A DNA stretch of 64,000 bases from Hydrogenophilales bacterium 28-61-23 (GCA_002281555.1 NCGJ01000007.1:57923-121922); one strand, 5' to 3'. Positions 29,600-38,606 are shown, numbered from the stretch's first letter. The notes: generated from the letters alone by a model not told the origin. Numbers and translations are program-made.

Positions 29600-29698
29600 G
29601 TTGGTGAAGCGGCCTGTTCGAGCCGAAGCGGTGGGGCAGTGTTGTCTGATGCGCGTGCAGTGCGAGGTATTCATCCCGCTGGCAGGGTCATCGCGCTT

Positions 29699-30688
29699 TC
29701 ACTGGCTTCGCTTCTCAATATTGCCGCCGACCCGGGCCAGATGCTCGGTTACCCGCTTGTCCAGATCGGTTCGCCAGGTCTCCGGCATGCGCGCCAGTAC
29801 CTTGGCCAACAGGGCGCGGGCCTGCTCCGCCTCCGAGCCCGAAGCCAGCCTGCTTATGGCGGCGGTCGACCACAGGTAAGTCTTGGCCAGATTCTCGGCC
29901 GACTGCAGGCCGGTATCAGGTTCGGCGGGCGCATTCCAATACAACGCCGCGCTGGGCAGATAGGCGGGCAGCCAACCCTGGCCGGCCGCGCTTTCCAGCC
30001 ACCAGCGGGCGGACGTGGCATCCGTCGGTGCGCCGATGCCGTCGCGCAGCATGAGGCCCAGTCGGTACTGGGCCTCGGCATTGCCCGCCTGGGCGGCTAC
30101 GCGCATCCAGTGCAGAGCCGCTACCGGGTCGCGAACCATCGGGTCGCCTTCCAGGTAAAAACGGGCCAGCTGCAACTGGGCGGCGGGCAAGCCCTGCGCC
30201 GCCGGTGGCCGACAGAGTTCCAGGGCCTTGCGCGGGTCTTTGGGCACCCCCTCGCCGGCCATGTACAACTCGGCCAGGGAACAGGGGGCGGTAAGAATTC
30301 CAGACAAGGCGGCCTGCTCGTACCAATGCGCCGCCGCAGCCGGATCGGCTGGCCGATGCACCCCTCCGCGCAGGCAGTCTGCCAGCGCCTGCTGGGCGGC
30401 CGGGATGTTTCCCCGGGCGGCCTTTTCCTGCCAGCGGCAAGCCTCGGCCAAGTCCACCGGACGACCCCAGCCATACTGGTGGAACAGGCCCAGGCTGAAC
30501 TGGGCCAGTGGGTTGTTTTCACCGCGATCCAGATAAGCCTGGTAGGCCGCCGGATAATTGCCGGCCGCCAAGGCCGCCTGGGCATCCTGCAATTCACCGG
30601 TCAGATCGCGGGCCGCCCAGGCACTCCCCGAGGCCAGCCCCAGAGCCAGCCCCAGCGCCGCGACGCGGCGGGTTCCGCGAATAGTCAT
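29699..30688 (-). CDS. Secreted Sel1/TPR-repeat protein
   Basis: 329 residues with a signal peptide (RVAALGLALGLASGSAWA). It has about five Sel1-like repeats, each close to 36 residues and holding an A-x2-W/L-x8-G pattern (AQFSLGLFHQYGWGRPVD, AAHWYEQAALSGI, AQYRLGLMLRDGIGAPTD). Such repeats bind other proteins. A longer frame reaches 30919 but the signal peptide fixes the start at 30688. It begins 8 bp after the tail-collar gene and is probably in its operon. Function unknown. Confidence 0.82.
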   Translation of the reverse strand: MTIRGTRRVAALGLALGLASGSAWAARDLTGELQDAQAALAAGNYPAAYQAYLDRGENNPLAQFSLGLFHQYGWGRPVDLAEACRWQEKAARGNIPAAQQALADCLRGGVHRPADPAAAAHWYEQAALSGILTAPCSLAELYMAGEGVPKDPRKALELCRPPAAQGLPAAQLQLARFYLEGDPMVRDPVAALHWMRVAAQAGNAEAQYRLGLMLRDGIGAPTDATSARWWLESAAGQGWLPAYLPSAALYWNAPAEPDTGLQSAENLAKTYLWSTAAISRLASGSEAEQARALLAKVLARMPETWRTDLDKRVTEHLARVGGNIEKRSQ

Positions 30689-30695
30689 GCCCGCT

Positions 30696-31352
30696 TCAAT
30701 TACGGGACGGGAAGATGCCGGTGAGGGCGATGATGGGGTTGAGCACCACATAGGGCTGTACGACGGAGAAGGGCTGGCTGCCGCCGCTGACGCCGATCGT
30801 GGTGGTGGCGCTGCTGACCTGGATGGCTCCCGCCGCCATGTCGACATTCGGCGCCGCGTTGCTGTACAAGGCGCCTCTGGACTTGGCTGCCCAGGCATTG
30901 CCGGCGGGACCGTCGACATTGCCCTCGCTACTCACGCCGAGCGCCTTGGCGACGACGCTGGTGGCGGCAACGTGGTTGTGCGCGGGCATCTGGTTGATCG
31001 AGAGCGAGACGTTCTCGGTCCCTCCCATCTGGCCGAGCTGATAGCTGCCGGTGCCCGGGCTTTGCCCCGCGCCGATGATCACCCGGCCGCGCGTGTCGGG
31101 CAGCGCGAAGGTTTGGATGCCGTTGCCGCCATAGGTGGTGCCCAGCAAAGAGAACAAGGCGGTGTTCTGCGCGATAGGCATCAGCGAACCGTCGGTGAAG
31201 GCATAGCCCCGGGGCGCGAAGTTGTAGGGGACGATGCAGATTTCGCCGATGAAAGGCTCAAGCCCGCAGGCGACGGACGCGGGGCTCCAGGCGGCCGAGA
31301 GGCAGAGGGCGGCGGCCAGGGCGGTGACGGTAAGACGGGTAGTTGACGACAT
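30696..31352 (-). CDS. Tail-collar (microcystin-dependent protein-like) secreted protein
   Basis: 218 residues. A signal peptide (TALAAALCLSAAWSPASVA) precedes a phage tail collar domain: IGEICIVPYNFAPRGYAFTDG, SLLGTTYGGNGIQTFALPD and RGRVIIGAGQ, as in MdpB and related proteins. The C-terminal NQMPAHNH region is also typical. Phage tail-fibre genes lack signal peptides and no other phage gene is near, so this is more likely an exported host protein. AGGAGGA precedes the ATG. Confidence 0.85.
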   Translation of the reverse strand: MSSTTRLTVTALAAALCLSAAWSPASVACGLEPFIGEICIVPYNFAPRGYAFTDGSLMPIAQNTALFSLLGTTYGGNGIQTFALPDTRGRVIIGAGQSPGTGSYQLGQMGGTENVSLSINQMPAHNHVAATSVVAKALGVSSEGNVDGPAGNAWAAKSRGALYSNAAPNVDMAAGAIQVSSATTTIGVSGGSQPFSVVQPYVVLNPIIALTGIFPSRN

Positions 31353-31544
31353 GTTTATTCCTCCTGATACGATTTCCGGCCGGGCGGGCGGATGCGCTTA
31401 TTAGTTGACTGCATGGAGACGAAAGCACGCATACCAGCTTGCTGGCGGTCTGATTCGAGACTGTGGCGACTATCCCGATCCGGGTCGACCACGGCCCTGC
31501 GAGAGAAGCGCAGTACCGTGGCCTATGCTTGCTTGCGGCCGTTT

Positions 31545-32300
31545 TCAGCTCTGGGTCTTGCGGCGCGCCAGGCCCAGACCCAGCATGCCCAGGCTCAGCA
31601 GGGCCAGGGTCGCGGGTTCGGGTATGGGGCCGGGGCCGGGGCCGTTGGTTACCGGCGATGTTTTCACGATGTCGTCGATCTCGAAAGCCGCGCCAGGCGT
31701 GACACCCACCGGGCCGAAGCGGAGCTTGGCGGAGGTATAGGTCGTAGTCGTGTCCACGATGCCCACGAACAGGGCCGCGACGTTAGAAGCGCCTACCAGG
31801 CTCGCCACGTCGGTATCCAGATTGGACAAAGTGGTGCCGCCGAAGCTCAGATTGACGTCATCGGCGAAGAAATCAAAACCCACGGTCGGAACAATGATGT
31901 ACATGCCGAAGGCATGGCTGGCGCCGAAGCCGAAGTCGATCGCGTCGCCCAGGAGGAAGCTGGCAAAACTGGTGCCGCCGTTGTTGGATACTTTGAGCGT
32001 GTTGGCGCCGGAGGTGCCTGGGTTTGCATTATCAACGCCAAGTTCATAGCCGCCCAGGTTGTAAGTGAAGGTCACGCCCTGATGCGCGCTGCCGCTAGGG
32101 AAGATATTGCCTGGCGTCGCGGCCGGACTCTCGAAGTTCAGCGTGTTCTCGGCCACACCGCTTATCCCCGCGACGGCTGCATCGAAAGCGGCCCGGTTCG
32201 TGTAGGTGATCGGTGCCGCCATCGCGCTAGTCACGCTCAGAAGCGCTGCACAGGCGCCAACCAACAGGCGGATTGGATGATCCATAACAATTTTTTTCAT
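31545..32300 (-). CDS. PEP-CTERM sorting domain protein
   Basis: 251 residues. Signal peptide (LLVGACAALLSVTSAMA), a beta-sandwich-like body with ITYTNRAAFDAAVAGI and NLSFGG stretches, and a C-terminal PEP-CTERM signal: GPIPEPATLALLSLGMLGLGLARRKTQS. It is exported and handled by an exosortase. Function unknown; surface or matrix protein inferred. A sigma-54 promoter at 32403-32418 and an enhancer palindrome at 32472-32501 precede it, the same arrangement as the other two PEP-CTERM genes. Confidence 0.88.
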   Translation of the reverse strand: MKKIVMDHPIRLLVGACAALLSVTSAMAAPITYTNRAAFDAAVAGISGVAENTLNFESPAATPGNIFPSGSAHQGVTFTYNLGGYELGVDNANPGTSGANTLKVSNNGGTSFASFLLGDAIDFGFGASHAFGMYIIVPTVGFDFFADDVNLSFGGTTLSNLDTDVASLVGASNVAALFVGIVDTTTTYTSAKLRFGPVGVTPGAAFEIDDIVKTSPVTNGPGPGPIPEPATLALLSLGMLGLGLARRKTQS

Positions 32301-32402
32301 ATTTACCTCGTCTGATTAGGAGATTGTTGATTTATGTATTACGACCCTCGGACCCGGCATGTAGCTCTTGTTGTCCTTACCTATATCGGTCCGCACAACT
32401 GA

Positions 32403-32418
32403 AGCAAAATCCACGCCA
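32403..32418 (-). promoter_or_regulatory. Sigma-54 promoter of PEP-CTERM gene 31545-32300
   Basis: Minus strand TGGCGTGGATTTTGCT keeps the TGGC and TTGCT blocks of the -24/-12 consensus with exact spacing; 103 bp before the gene start. Confidence 0.65.
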
Positions 32419-32471
32419 GTATGCCAAGTGACTGTTTATAAATACTATTCGTCAATCAGAAGGCAAGCGGC

Positions 32472-32501
32472 TGTAAAAGTACCCGACAAAGTCTGTCGGG
32501 T
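32472..32501 (-). promoter_or_regulatory. Candidate enhancer palindrome of the PEP-CTERM regulon, copy 2
   Basis: ACCCGACA (32481-32488) and TGTCGGGT (32494-32501) form a perfect 8-bp inverted repeat; on the minus strand it runs into ACTTTTACAG, as at 1340-1372. It lies 54-83 bp upstream of the sigma-54 promoter. Confidence 0.62.
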
Positions 32502-32701
32502 TTATGGTTAGTGGATTTCCTGATATTTCCACTGCGGCCTGTTCCCGGTCCGCTGGCCGCAGCGCGCGCTCTGGTTTTCTGGATTTCGCCCAACCCGCCT
32601 TTCCGGGCCCGAGGAAAATCGGTGGCGGATGCAAAATGTTCTTCTCCGCGAATGGGCGCCAAGGCCGAACTATGGCTGTTTGATTGCCGTGTTTCTCGGT
32701 A

Positions 32702-32718
32702 TGTAAAAAAACTCGACA
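32702..32718 (-). promoter_or_regulatory. Orphan copy of TGTCGnnTTTTTTTACA motif
   Basis: Minus strand TGTCGAGTTTTTTTACA resembles the PEP-CTERM enhancer half. No sigma-54 promoter was found 50-100 bp downstream, so it may be a relic or an extra binding site for the 31545-32300 gene. Confidence 0.35.
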
Positions 32719-32799
32719 GGGCCAAGGCCCCGGCTTTGGCCGACACCGCTTGCCTCATTTCGGCCGATCAAGGCGGGCGCGTCGATCGGTTGCGCTGTT

Positions 32800-32815
32800 T
32801 GTAGTAATCCCGACA
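32800..32815 (+). promoter_or_regulatory. NifA upstream activator site for the lrv operon
   Basis: TGTAGTAATCCCGACA fits TGT-N10-ACA and lies 82 bp before the -24 element of the lrv promoter. Most of it overlaps a perfect CCGACAAA...TTTGTCGG inverted repeat (32810-32837). Confidence 0.62.
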
Positions 32816-32896
32816 AAGGCCTGCGCCGGTTTGTCGGCTTCCCGGTCGCCCCGTATTGGCCGAATGACAAATCAATGACTTATCGCCGTTCTCGGA

Positions 32897-32912
32897 TGGC
32901 ATGGCGGTTGCT
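32897..32912 (+). promoter_or_regulatory. Sigma-54 promoter of the lrv operon
   Basis: TGGCATGGCGGTTGCT is a near-consensus -24/-12 element. Transcription would start near 32924. Confidence 0.75.
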
Positions 32913-33018
32913 GTAACTAATCAGGATCGCGCCGGGAATGCATCCCGGCCGCACGGAACTGGAGCCATGCACACCGCCACACTATCAACGGCCCGCACCC
33001 TGGCGGGCTGCCGCAACC

Positions 33019-33801
33019 ATGCCTGACCAGGGGCGTCGCCCCAGCCTGCATCTGGTTGCCGCCGAAGCCGCGCCGCCCGATTGCAGCACCTGCCTGCATC
33101 GGGAAACCGTGCTGGCGGCTGGGCGTTGCGTGCCGGGCGACATCTGTCTGGTTGCGCACAGCGGGCGCCAGATCGATCGCTTCCTGCGCCACAACCCGGA
33201 ATACGCGGAAGCTTGTCTGAACGATGTCTTCTGGGAGCGACGCGCCATCGCGGTGCGCTATGTGCCGCTGGAACGCGTCGCCGAACTGGCGCATGACCCC
33301 GATGAAGTCGTGCGGCGCGCCGTGGCCATCCGCTTGCCGGAGGCCGAACTCGCCGCGCTGTGCCACGACCCGGATCGCGAGGTGCGCATCACCGTAGCGG
33401 CGCGCCTGCCGGTCGAGCAGCTCGCCGGCATGATGAGCGACCCGGACTATCTGGTCCGCCAGCATGTCGCCGAACGCATGCCGCATGGCCGTTTACCGCG
33501 CATGGTCGACGATCCCGACCGCGAAGTGCGCAAGGCGGTGGCGCGCCGACTGCCGGCTTTTGCGCTGAAACGTATGGCGGCCGATGCCGAAGCCGAAGTG
33601 CGCCGCATTGTCGCCGCTCGAGCCATGCCCGAAGATGCCGCCACATTGTTGTCCGATCCGGATTGGCTGGTGCGCCTGGAAGCGGCCCGCAATGCCCCGG
33701 TGGAAGCCATCGCCGAACTGGTCGACGACCCTGAACCTGACGTGCGGGCGCTGGTGCGCGCCCGCCTGGAAGCATTATTGAAACCCGAGGAATCGCCATG
33801 A
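33019..33801 (+). CDS. lrv: 4Fe-4S-binding leucine-rich repeat variant (LRV) protein
   Basis: 260 residues. A short N-terminal four-cysteine FeS region (CSTCLHRETVLAAGRCVPGDIC) is followed by DRFLRHNPEYAEACLNDVFWERRAIAVRY and seven 24-residue LRV repeats of the type LPEAELAALCHDPDREVRITVAAR. The Azotobacter vinelandii LRV protein, solved as a superhelix with a [4Fe-4S] cluster, is encoded in its nif region; function unknown. The start is uncertain: an in-frame ATG lies at 32938, and a 19-codon reading frame (32967-33026, with GGAG) overlaps the chosen ATG and could couple translation. NifA and sigma-54 sites precede it. Confidence 0.88.
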   Translation: MPDQGRRPSLHLVAAEAAPPDCSTCLHRETVLAAGRCVPGDICLVAHSGRQIDRFLRHNPEYAEACLNDVFWERRAIAVRYVPLERVAELAHDPDEVVRRAVAIRLPEAELAALCHDPDREVRITVAARLPVEQLAGMMSDPDYLVRQHVAERMPHGRLPRMVDDPDREVRKAVARRLPAFALKRMAADAEAEVRRIVAARAMPEDAATLLSDPDWLVRLEAARNAPVEAIAELVDDPEPDVRALVRARLEALLKPEESP

Positions 33802-34757
33802 ATAGCTGTGTCCCCGACGAATCCACCGTGCAGCGGCTGATCGCCGAGATCGAGGCCAGCACACCGCGTCCGCACCACGCCAGCCTGCTGGCCGCGGCCG
33901 AGCGGCTGATCCCGGATTGCCCCTGCCGCTTCGCGCTGACTCGCGGCGGTTGGTATCGCACGGGCGGTCTATTCCGCGCCGACGGCGAACGTTTGACCGA
34001 CAACCTGAATGACTGGCTGGCGCGGGAACTGGCCGATTGCGACGACGACGTGGCTGAGTTCATGGATCGCCACACCGATGGCGAACTCGTCGCCACCCGG
34101 CACACCGGCCGCACCCACTATTTCGTCGCGCCCTACGGCGCCGCGCCGGCGGAATTCCTGCAACTGGAAGTGGAGGAGTTGCAGGAAGTGCTTGACCGCC
34201 GCCTGTGGGATGCCGCCTCGCCGCCGGCCGATGCGCAGGAATTGGCCGACCCGATCAAACCCGCAAGCGTGCCGGCGCAAGCGGTGGGCGCACCCTATTA
34301 CCGCTTCCGTCGCCTGACCGATCTGCGCCAGGTGGTTGCCCGCCAGTCAGCGCCGCCGGGCAGCCTGCCGGCGCTGACGCGTTTGATGCAGGAATGGGCG
34401 GCCAGTCGCGCCGGCGCGCATTTCAGCGAGCACTGGATCGTCGCCCTGCGCGAGCACCAGGACCGTTACAACAACGCGGTTCTCGCCGCCACGCCGGTAT
34501 CCCGGCATGAACGCGATCTCAAGCCGTTCCACTGGAACAGCGATCTGCGCGGCCTCGATGCCGCCAAGCAATTGCAGACCTTCGACCGCGCCGCCGGTTA
34601 TCCCGGCGCCTGGTATTTCCACCTCGTCGCCGGCGGCCTGACCCCGCGCGACATGGCCTTCGCGGTGATGCGAGACATCGAATCCGGCTTCGGCTATCTG
34701 AGCGACGTGGAAGCCGCGCTATTGACCGGTTGGCTGCGAGAGCCGTATTCGGTGTAA
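33798..34757 (+). CDS. Conserved hypothetical protein in operon with lrv
   Basis: 319 residues, not recognised as a named family. The start overlaps the lrv stop (ATGA), so it is translated with lrv under the NifA/sigma-54 promoter. Visible features: a CPC pair in LIPDCPCRFALTRGGWYRTGGLF, a short acidic LADCDDDVAEFMDRH, and several Trp/Tyr-rich stretches (GYPGAWYFHLVAGGLTPRDMAFAVMRDIESGFGYLS). No signal peptide or membrane segment is seen. Co-regulation suggests a nitrogen-fixation accessory role. Confidence 0.75.
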   Translation: MNSCVPDESTVQRLIAEIEASTPRPHHASLLAAAERLIPDCPCRFALTRGGWYRTGGLFRADGERLTDNLNDWLARELADCDDDVAEFMDRHTDGELVATRHTGRTHYFVAPYGAAPAEFLQLEVEELQEVLDRRLWDAASPPADAQELADPIKPASVPAQAVGAPYYRFRRLTDLRQVVARQSAPPGSLPALTRLMQEWAASRAGAHFSEHWIVALREHQDRYNNAVLAATPVSRHERDLKPFHWNSDLRGLDAAKQLQTFDRAAGYPGAWYFHLVAGGLTPRDMAFAVMRDIESGFGYLSDVEAALLTGWLREPYSV

Positions 34758-35099
34758 GGGCGAGCCGAATCGGCAGAAACGTCGCCTCCTTACGCCGCCT
34801 CGCAAGCCAGCCGACCAGACCAGTATCGACCAGCATGCGACCAGCATCGACGCTCATGTTTCCGCCTCCGCTAGCGGCGAGGTGGCGGACATTCGCACGC
34901 CACTCAGCTTCTCCAAAGTGATTCGTTTCCGATCGCCGACAGGTGTTTCCACTGTTCTCGGCGTGCGATGTCCGTTACACCAGGCAACGAAGTCCCCGGC
35001 TTCGCGCGATTGCCCGGCGAAGTGGTGCTATCGATACCCGCCTTCCAATATGCGGCAGGGGGCGACCGCCCCCCGTACACGCCTAAAAGGCCAAATCAC
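34758..35099. other. Intergenic region with no intact gene
   Basis: It holds a GGGGGCG-AC-CGCCCCC hairpin (35058-35073) just beyond the 3' end of the PATR/PEP-CTERM gene; no T-run follows on either strand. On the minus strand at 34836 a short start (MLVDTGLVGWLARR) recalls PIN-domain toxins but has no proper continuation. Nothing else is supported. Confidence 0.4.
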
Positions 35100-38000
35100 T
35101 CAAGGCGCTGCCTGTCTGCGTCGCCGCGCCTGGAAACCCACCAGTCCGAAACCCAGCAACATCAGGGCATAGGTTTCGGCCTCCGGCACGGGCGCGGCGG
35201 CGGTAAAGTTCAAGTTGTAGTCATTGCCCGACTGGAAGAAGTGCGCCGTGTAATTCGTCGAGTCATAACCAGAGATGCCCGCCCACATGAAGTTCTGGGT
35301 CGACACGTTCTGGAACACCGTGTAGGTCAAGTTGTAGTCGATGTAATTCAGTTGCAGGGTCGCATTGCCGCTGCCCTCCAGCCAATCCCCAGCCTGATCG
35401 AAGGCGATCCTGTCGCCGAGGCCGAGGTCGAGCAACACGCTGGCGCCCGCCGCGAAACCGAGTTTGCCGCCCGTACCCAGCGCCAGGTTCAGTTGCCCGC
35501 CATTGCTGCTCCCCCACGCGCCGTCCCCACCCGGACTCAGCACGCCAGCGACATCCATCCGTGCGCCCGTGCCGCCCAGGGCGATGCTGGCGAGTGCGTC
35601 GGTCTCCAACGTGGTGTCCGCCGCGAGGTTCACGCCGCTGGTTCCGTTCAGGCTGCCGTCAAGTTTCAGCGTGCCGCCCGTGATGTTGGTGCCGCCGGTG
35701 TAGCTGCTGGCCCCGCCGAGGGTGAGCACGCCCGCGCCAGACTTGCCGAGGCCGCCGCTGCCGTCGATGGCGCCCGCCAGGCTGCTGTTGCCCGCTCCGG
35801 CGAAGACCAGCGTGCCGCCGGCGAGGGTGGTGCCGCCGGACCAGGTATTGGCGCCGGTGAGCGTGAGCGTGTTGGCGCCCTGCTTGGTCATGCTGCCGCT
35901 GCCGCCGATGGCGCCGGCAAAGGTGATGTTGTCCGAGCGATTGAAGACCAGCGCGGCATTGTTCGTGACGTTGCCGACGATGGAACCAAAGGCGTAACCC
36001 TGGCCGATCTGCAGTGTGCCGTTCGAGATGGTGGTGCCGCCGGTGTAGGTGTTGTTGCCGGTGAGCATGAGCATGCCCGTGCCCAGCTTGGTCAGGCTGC
36101 CGCTGCCGCTCATGGTGTAGGCGCCGAACAAGGTGTTATCCGAACGATTGAACACGACTGCGGCGTTGTTCGTGATATTGGCGCTGATGGACCCCTGGGT
36201 GCCGCCATCGCCGACCTGGAACGTGCCGTCCGATACGACCACATTGCCGAACTTCTGGCCGGTGTAGGTCAGCGTGCCAGCGCCCTGCTTGACCAGGGTT
36301 GAGCTGATGCTTTTGCTGGTGGCGATGTCGTCCGAGCGGTTGAAAATCAGCGTGCCACCGGAGAAGTTACCCGCTATCCAGCCCGTGGTGCCGCCATTGC
36401 CGATCTGCAGCGCGCCGCCCGAAATGGTCGTGGTACCGGTGTAACTGTTGTTGCCGGTAATGGTCAGCGTGCCCGCGCCCGACTTGGTGACGCCACCGCT
36501 GCCGCTGATGATGCCGGCAAAGCTGGTGTCGTCCGAGCGATTGAAGGCCAAGGTGGCGTTGTTGACGACATTGCCGACAATCGAGCCCGTGGTGCCGCCA
36601 TTGCCGATCGACAGGACGCCAGCCGAGATGCTGGTGTCGCCGGTGTAGGTGTTGGCGCCGGTCAGCACGACCGTGTGAGTTCCAGCCCCACCCCCCGACT
36701 TGAGCAGGCTGCCACTGCCGCTGATCACGCCGTCAACGGTCGCCGTCATGTTGGTGTTCTGTGCGTTGAAGGCCAGAACACCGTTGTTGACGATGTTGCC
36801 CTTGAGGCTGCCATAAAGACCGACCTCCAGCGTGCCGCCCGAGATGGTCGTGCCGCCGGTGTGGGTGTTGGGTCCGCTGAGGGTGAGCGTGCCGACACCC
36901 AGCTTGGTCAGGCTGCCGCTGCCGCTCATTGCACCGGCAAAGCTGCTGTTGTCCGAGCGGTTGAAGATCAGCGCGCCGGTGTTCGCGACAGGACCCGCGA
37001 TACTGCCCGTGGTGCCGCCATTGCCGATCTGCAGCGTGCCGCCCGAAATGCTTGTGCCGCCGGTGTAGGTGCTGTTACCGGTGAGCGTAAGCGTGTTGCC
37101 CCCCAGCTTGGCCAGGCTGCCCGTGCCGCTGATCACGCCACCGAAACTGATGTTGTCCGAGCGATTGAAGACCAGCGCGCCGGCGTTCGCAACGCTGCCC
37201 GCGATGGCGCCCGTGGTGCCGCCAGCGCCGATCTGCAGCGTGCCGCCCTGGATGGTCGTGGTGCCGGTGAAGGTGCTGTCGCCGGTCAGCGTGAGCGTGT
37301 TGCTGCCCGCCTTGGTCAGATTGCCGCTGCCGCTGATGACGCCGGCAAAGCTGGTGTTATCCGAGCGATTAAAAACCAGGGAGCCAGCGTTCGTGACGTT
37401 GCCGACGATAGAGCCGGTCGTGCCGCCAGCGCCGATCCCCAGCGTGCCTTGCTGGATGGTCGTGCCGCCGGTGTAGGTGTGAGCATTGGTCAGCGTGAGC
37501 GTGCCAAGCCCACTTTTTTCTACGCGGCCGTTGCCGCTGATCACGCCGTCAAAGGTGTTGCCCGTGTTGCTGAAGCTCAGTCCAGCGTTGTTCGCAAGGC
37601 TGACGTTGCCGGCGATGTAGCCCTTTGTGAGGCTATCGCCGATGTACAGCCAGCCGCCTGAGACGGTGGTGCCGCCGGTATAGGAATTGTTGCCGGTGAG
37701 CACGAGGGTGCTTGCGCCCAGCTTGGTCAGGCTGCCGCTGCCGTTGATATTGCCGGCAAATCCCATGTAATTCGAGCGGTTGAAGATCAGCGTTCCGGAG
37801 TTCGCGACGTTGCCGACGATGGCGCCCGTGGTGCCACCATCGCCGATCTGCAACGTGCCGGCCGAGAGGGTCGTGCCGCCGGTGTAGGTGTTGGCGCCGG
37901 TAAAGGTCAGCGCGCCCACGCCCGATTTCATGACGGATTCCGTCCCGGAAATGACGCCCGAGAAGGTCTGCGTCAATGGGACATCAAAGACCTGCACCGC

Positions 38001-38102
38001 ATGGGCGGGCGAAAACGCCAGCATCAGGCTGATGGAAAGCAGGCTGAGAGCCGGTTTGCGGTGTTGAGGCGAAGTCCTTCTCGTGCGGCGGGTGGCGGTC
38101 AA
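35100..38102 (-). CDS. PEP-CTERM protein with about 12 autotransporter-type (PATR) beta-strand repeats
   Basis: About 1000 residues. A signal peptide (ALSLLSISLMLAFSPAHA) is followed by about twelve tandem passenger-associated repeats of the form NTYTGGTTISGGTLQIGNGGTTG, then a unique domain and a C-terminal PEP-CTERM signal (PVPEAETYALMLLGFGLVGFQARRRR). Such repeats normally sit in autotransporters with a C-terminal beta-barrel; here the barrel is missing and exosortase sorting replaces it. The open frame reaches 38231 but the sigma-54 promoter (38227-38242) overlaps that end, so an internal start is needed; a TTG at 38102 with GGGA at 7 nt is preferred. Confidence 0.8.
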   Translation of the reverse strand: MTATRRTRRTSPQHRKPALSLLSISLMLAFSPAHAVQVFDVPLTQTFSGVISGTESVMKSGVGALTFTGANTYTGGTTLSAGTLQIGDGGTTGAIVGNVANSGTLIFNRSNYMGFAGNINGSGSLTKLGASTLVLTGNNSYTGGTTVSGGWLYIGDSLTKGYIAGNVSLANNAGLSFSNTGNTFDGVISGNGRVEKSGLGTLTLTNAHTYTGGTTIQQGTLGIGAGGTTGSIVGNVTNAGSLVFNRSDNTSFAGVISGSGNLTKAGSNTLTLTGDSTFTGTTTIQGGTLQIGAGGTTGAIAGSVANAGALVFNRSDNISFGGVISGTGSLAKLGGNTLTLTGNSTYTGGTSISGGTLQIGNGGTTGSIAGPVANTGALIFNRSDNSSFAGAMSGSGSLTKLGVGTLTLSGPNTHTGGTTISGGTLEVGLYGSLKGNIVNNGVLAFNAQNTNMTATVDGVISGSGSLLKSGGGAGTHTVVLTGANTYTGDTSISAGVLSIGNGGTTGSIVGNVVNNATLAFNRSDDTSFAGIISGSGGVTKSGAGTLTITGNNSYTGTTTISGGALQIGNGGTTGWIAGNFSGGTLIFNRSDDIATSKSISSTLVKQGAGTLTYTGQKFGNVVVSDGTFQVGDGGTQGSISANITNNAAVVFNRSDNTLFGAYTMSGSGSLTKLGTGMLMLTGNNTYTGGTTISNGTLQIGQGYAFGSIVGNVTNNAALVFNRSDNITFAGAIGGSGSMTKQGANTLTLTGANTWSGGTTLAGGTLVFAGAGNSSLAGAIDGSGGLGKSGAGVLTLGGASSYTGGTNITGGTLKLDGSLNGTSGVNLAADTTLETDALASIALGGTGARMDVAGVLSPGGDGAWGSSNGGQLNLALGTGGKLGFAAGASVLLDLGLGDRIAFDQAGDWLEGSGNATLQLNYIDYNLTYTVFQNVSTQNFMWAGISGYDSTNYTAHFFQSGNDYNLNFTAAAPVPEAETYALMLLGFGLVGFQARRRRQAAP

Positions 38103-38226
38103 TTTCAATTCCCAGTCATCAAAAAAATGGCACACAAAGGTGCGGATATATAAAGCCCGTTGGCACTGGACACGGTACGTACCACTCGGTGTAAATACAG
38201 CCATGTATACAAGCAAACGGCTTGTT

Positions 38227-38242
38227 AGCAAATGGCATGCCA
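38227..38242 (-). promoter_or_regulatory. Sigma-54 promoter of the PATR/PEP-CTERM gene
   Basis: Minus strand TGGCATGCCATTTGCT is a near-consensus -24/-12 element. Confidence 0.68.
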
Positions 38243-38304
38243 GAATCGCAATGCATTGAATACGCTGATATTCCTATTGGTATCAGGGATTACTGTGTCG
38301 CGGT

Positions 38305-38321
38305 CGTAAAAAAAACCGACA
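38305..38321 (-). promoter_or_regulatory. Candidate enhancer element of the PEP-CTERM regulon, copy 3
   Basis: Minus strand TGTCGGTTTTTTTTACG matches the TGTCGG...TTTTAC core of the sites at 1355 and 32472, but the opposite palindrome arm is not clear. It is 63-79 bp upstream of the sigma-54 promoter. Confidence 0.55.
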
Positions 38322-38590
38322 CCTACTTCCAGTCCGACCGTTGCTTGGGTAGCTAACGAGGCGGTGAGAAACCTGACATAAGCTTTTGATTTTTGTCGCC
38401 CAGCCACCACTTCAACCACATCGAGGCATAGTCGCCGAACGTGACTATGCCGTCCAAGGTCAAGCTGGCCACACCGCCCCATACGCACCACCTCATACGC
38501 ACCGCCTCATTTCGCAACTGTCATCGCGACTGCCCCCCGAACAACGCGCTACGCCACTCGCCGCCTTCATGTCGAATGCGACATCCCGCC

Positions 38591-38606
38591 TGTCGCCTTT
38601 GTGACA
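38591..38606 (+). promoter_or_regulatory. NifA upstream activator site for nifE
   Basis: TGTCGCCTTTGTGACA fits TGT-N10-ACA, 55 bp (start to start) before the -24 element at 38646. Confidence 0.72.

Noticed and set aside
30696..31352. Phage tail collar gene as sign of a prophage
   Set aside because: The protein has a signal peptide and there are no capsid, terminase, integrase or lysis genes nearby.
34519..34857. PIN-domain toxin (start MLVDTGLVGWLARR on the minus strand)
   Set aside because: Similarity ends after about 12 residues, no catalytic acidic residues follow and the frame runs antisense into the lrv-partner gene. At best a small remnant.
35700..37950. Regularly spaced similar DNA units that could be read as a CRISPR or satellite array
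   Set aside because: The units are in one reading frame and encode PATR protein repeats; they are long, imperfect and lack constant-length spacers.
38103..38231. N-terminal 43-codon extension of the PATR/PEP-CTERM gene
   Set aside because: It overlaps its own sigma-54 promoter at 38227-38242 and lies before the signal peptide, so it is unlikely to be translated.
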